Made by a program: the position numbers and the translations under genes. Shown piece by piece: positions 62,382 to 64,000 of a stretch of DNA of 64,000 bases (its first letter is position 1; each line of letters starts with the position of its first letter). The DNA comes from Mycolicibacter sp. MU0102 (GTDB lineage Bacteria > Actinomycetota > Actinomycetes > Mycobacteriales > Mycobacteriaceae): assembly GCF_963378105.1 (NCBI RefSeq), contig NZ_OY726398.1, positions 4,092,001 to 4,156,000 of the forward strand, in the 5' to 3' direction. Under the pieces are notes generated by a model, which did not search any database, was not told the origin of the DNA, and saw only the letters and a list, made by a program, of their open reading frames with translations.

Positions 62382-63068
62382 TTACGAATTGACGCCGTAT
62401 AGCTCGGCGATCTCCGGCGAGCTGGCCCAGCGGCCGTAGGTTGGGCCCTGCGGCCAGCCGTCGGGCGAGTCCTGCCACTGTTCCTGCCGCCCATAGGGCA
62501 GCACGTCGATCAACGGAAACACGTGGCTGAGCTGTTCGACCCCGCGGTGGTTGGTGTGCCAGGTGCGGTACACCGCATTGCCCTGGCGCAAAAAGACATT
62601 CACCGCGAACTGACCACCCGGCGGCACTCCGACATCGGACCCGAACGGGCTGCTAGCGGTGCTGTACCAGGCCATCTGGTTGCCGACTCGCCGCTGGTAG
62701 GCGATCGCTTCGTCGATGGGCCCCTGCGTGACGATCACGAACCGTGCGTCATAGGCCGAGAGGAAGTCGAGTCGGGTGAACTGCGAGGTGTAGCCGGTGC
62801 ACCCCGGGCACTGCCATTCCTGGCCCGGCGACCACATGTGGTGGTACACGATCAGTTGGCTCTTGCCCTCGAACACCTCATGCAGACGCACCGGCCCGCC
62901 CTCGCCTTCGAGCACATAGTCATCCATAGCGACCATCGGCAGGCGCCGGCGCTGCGCGGCGATCGCGTCGAGTTCGCGGGTGGCCGCCTTCTCCCGGGCA
63001 CGCAACGCATCGAGTTCCCGTTGCCAGGTCTGGTTATCCACGACCGGCGGCGCCTGAAAACCCGTCAT
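62382..63068 (-). CDS. DUF899 thioredoxin-like protein
   Basis: 228 residues. The N-terminal coiled helix (WQRELDALRAREKAATRELD) and then QLIVYHHMWSPGQEWQCPGC with a CPGC pair and HTNHRGVEQLSHVFPLIDVL are typical of DUF899, a thioredoxin-fold family without established activity. Divergent from the TetR gene, with a dyad between them. Confidence 0.85.
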   Translation of the reverse strand: MTGFQAPPVVDNQTWQRELDALRAREKAATRELDAIAAQRRRLPMVAMDDYVLEGEGGPVRLHEVFEGKSQLIVYHHMWSPGQEWQCPGCTGYTSQFTRLDFLSAYDARFVIVTQGPIDEAIAYQRRVGNQMAWYSTASSPFGSDVGVPPGGQFAVNVFLRQGNAVYRTWHTNHRGVEQLSHVFPLIDVLPYGRQEQWQDSPDGWPQGPTYGRWASSPEIAELYGVNS

Positions 63069-63090
63069 CGATGAAAACCCCCATTGTCAT

Positions 63091-63129
63091 GTGTACGGCG
63101 TCCACATTAGTTATGTTCACACCGTACAC
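63091..63129. promoter_or_regulatory. Dyad between DUF899 and TetR genes
   Basis: GTGTACGG (63091-63098) and CCGTACAC (63122-63129) are perfect 8-bp arms, with CCACAT and ATGTTCAC elements inside. Placed 23 bp from the DUF899 start and 26 bp from the TetR start: a likely autoregulatory TetR site. Confidence 0.6.
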
Positions 63130-63154
63130 TTCGACCTGAGGGGGCTGTCAAGAG

Positions 63155-63760
63155 GTGACTGCGACAAAGGCCGGCTATCACCACGGCGATCTGTGCGCGG
63201 CACTGATCGACGCGGGCCTGCAGCTGACCCGGCTCGGCGGTCCAGAGGCCCTTACCGTCCGGGAGGCGACGCGGCGCGTCGGGGTCTCCCCCAACGCCGC
63301 ATACCGCCACTTCGCCGACCGTGAGGCGCTGTTGAGGGCGGTCGCGATCGCCATCGGAGACCGAATGGCCGCGCGCATGCTCCCACCGGTGAGCCGGCGC
63401 GGCACCCCGCAGCACCGGGCGCGCAATCAGCTCCGCGCGGTCGGACTCGGCTACATCGGATTCGCGTTGGACGAGCCGGGGTGGTTCACCGTGGCTTTCT
63501 TCGGCTCTGGAGTCACCTCGGTCGACGACGACGCAGTCCCCCCACCGTTTCGCGCGCTGGTCGACGCACTCGATGCGATGACGGATGCCGGTGTGCTGCA
63601 TGCGAACCGGCGCGCGGGGGCAGAGTGGCCGTGCTGGTCGGCGGTGCATGGATTCGCCGAATTGGCCCTGCGCGGGCCGCTGCGCGGCGCCCCCCGCCCC
63701 GACCTGGACGCGTTGGCAGGGCGAACGGTCGACGACATCATCGCCGGGCTGGTGGCGTGA
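63155..63760 (+). CDS. TetR/AcrR-family regulator
   Basis: 201 residues from a GTG. The helix-turn-helix lies at about 25-50 (LTVREATRRVGVSPNAAYRH), followed by FADREALLRAVA. The C-terminal ligand domain has the WHG-like pattern (WPCWSAVHGFAELALRGPL). Divergent from DUF899/VOC, which it probably represses through the dyad at 63091-63129. It is not KstR2, judged by its sequence. Confidence 0.87.
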   Translation: MTATKAGYHHGDLCAALIDAGLQLTRLGGPEALTVREATRRVGVSPNAAYRHFADREALLRAVAIAIGDRMAARMLPPVSRRGTPQHRARNQLRAVGLGYIGFALDEPGWFTVAFFGSGVTSVDDDAVPPPFRALVDALDAMTDAGVLHANRRAGAEWPCWSAVHGFAELALRGPLRGAPRPDLDALAGRTVDDIIAGLVA

Positions 63761-63778
63761 GGCGGCGACTGCGCGGGT

Positions 63779-64000
63779 TCAGCTGGCTTGGGCGGGCCGG
63801 TGGATCCCGTTAGTGACCGTGATCACGAATGAGGTGAGATCGTGAGTGAGGTCGTCCACCGATCGCTGCGGGTCGGTCTGGTGCAGGAACTCGGCGATGA
63901 TCTCGAAGAGTCCCCCAACAGTGGCTACAGCCATCGACCGGTAGTCGAAGCTCTCGCCAGCGTGGGCCTTGCTGCGCCAGAACGACTCGATAAAGTTCGC
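63779..64000 (-). CDS. C-terminal part of a TetR-like regulator, cut by window edge
   Basis: Frame open from base 64000 to a TGA at 63779-63781 (73 residues). The helical text SFWRSKAHAGESFDYRSMAV and LFEIIAEFLHQ resembles the C-terminal ligand-domain end of TetR-family proteins, but no DNA-binding part is visible in this window. Family call is tentative. Confidence 0.5.
   Translation of the reverse strand, partial: ANFIESFWRSKAHAGESFDYRSMAVATVGGLFEIIAEFLHQTDPQRSVDDLTHDLTSFVITVTNGIHRPAQAS

Noticed and set aside
63779..64000. Partial gene at the right edge as kstR2
   Set aside because: The visible C-terminal sequence does not resemble the KstR2 C-terminus as I know it.

Overview
The window is high-GC actinobacterial DNA. 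It almost certainly comes from a non-tuberculous member of the Mycobacteriaceae: it carries PPE proteins, PGRS glycine-rich proteins, KstR and KstR2 operators, and the cholesterol-degradation gene order known from M. tuberculosis Rv3523-Rv3553. The species cannot be named from the sequence alone. Gene names below come from recognising protein families and synteny by eye; no database search was run.

Backbone (steroid catabolism). Starting inside ltp3, the window carries kshA and the Rv3525c/Rv3527/Rv3529c-Rv3531c homologues (1-7036), hsaF-hsaG-hsaE (14440-17203), kstD and chsH3 (21158-23703), the side-chain operon ltp2-chsH1-chsH2-chsE2-chsE1-cyp125 (30053-36060, minus strand), fadA5 and ddn (36219-38257), two SDR genes (56744-58427), and echA20-ipdA-ipdB-ipdC (58496-61945). 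Together these cover side-chain beta-oxidation, ring opening, the pyruvate/propionyl end of the meta-cleavage pathway, and opening of the C/D rings. KstR-type palindromes lie before kshA, hsaE, the second CYP125-type gene, kstD and fadA5. One KstR2-type palindrome lies before echA20.

Insertions. The backbone is interrupted at points where M. tuberculosis carries PPE genes or nothing. (1) 7133-10202 is an IclR-led operon with an NTF2-like, an LLM flavin/F420 and an EthD-like protein. (2) 10315-12021 is a lower-GC segment carrying a cytochrome P450. It is bounded by a perfect 76-bp direct repeat and by a broken copy of a small hemophore-like gene, and is followed by an RqlH-type helicase. (3) 17401-20893 holds a secreted GH31 glycosidase and a second CYP125-type P450. 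(4) 23704-30056 holds an IS3-type transposase relic, then two PPE-PPW genes flanking a signal-peptide PGRS gene. All three proteins carry long His/Asp tracts, and both PPE genes have a Zur-like palindrome about 20 bp before the start codon. A fragment of the chsH3 3' end before the second PPE gene shows that the PPE unit arose by duplication. (5) 38267-56526 holds a secreted histidine phosphatase, a 12.2-kb gene for a 4069-residue PGRS protein built of long tandem repeats, a LuxR/AAA regulator with a decayed cyclase domain, and a membrane desaturase.

The right end (61958-64000) has a VOC protein, a DUF899 thioredoxin-like protein, a TetR regulator with a dyad before it, and the C-terminal part of a second TetR-like protein.

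The strongest candidate for an undescribed system is the PPE-PGRS-PPE locus. I infer a zinc-starvation-induced, surface-exposed zinc-binding or uptake module lodged inside the cholesterol cluster.
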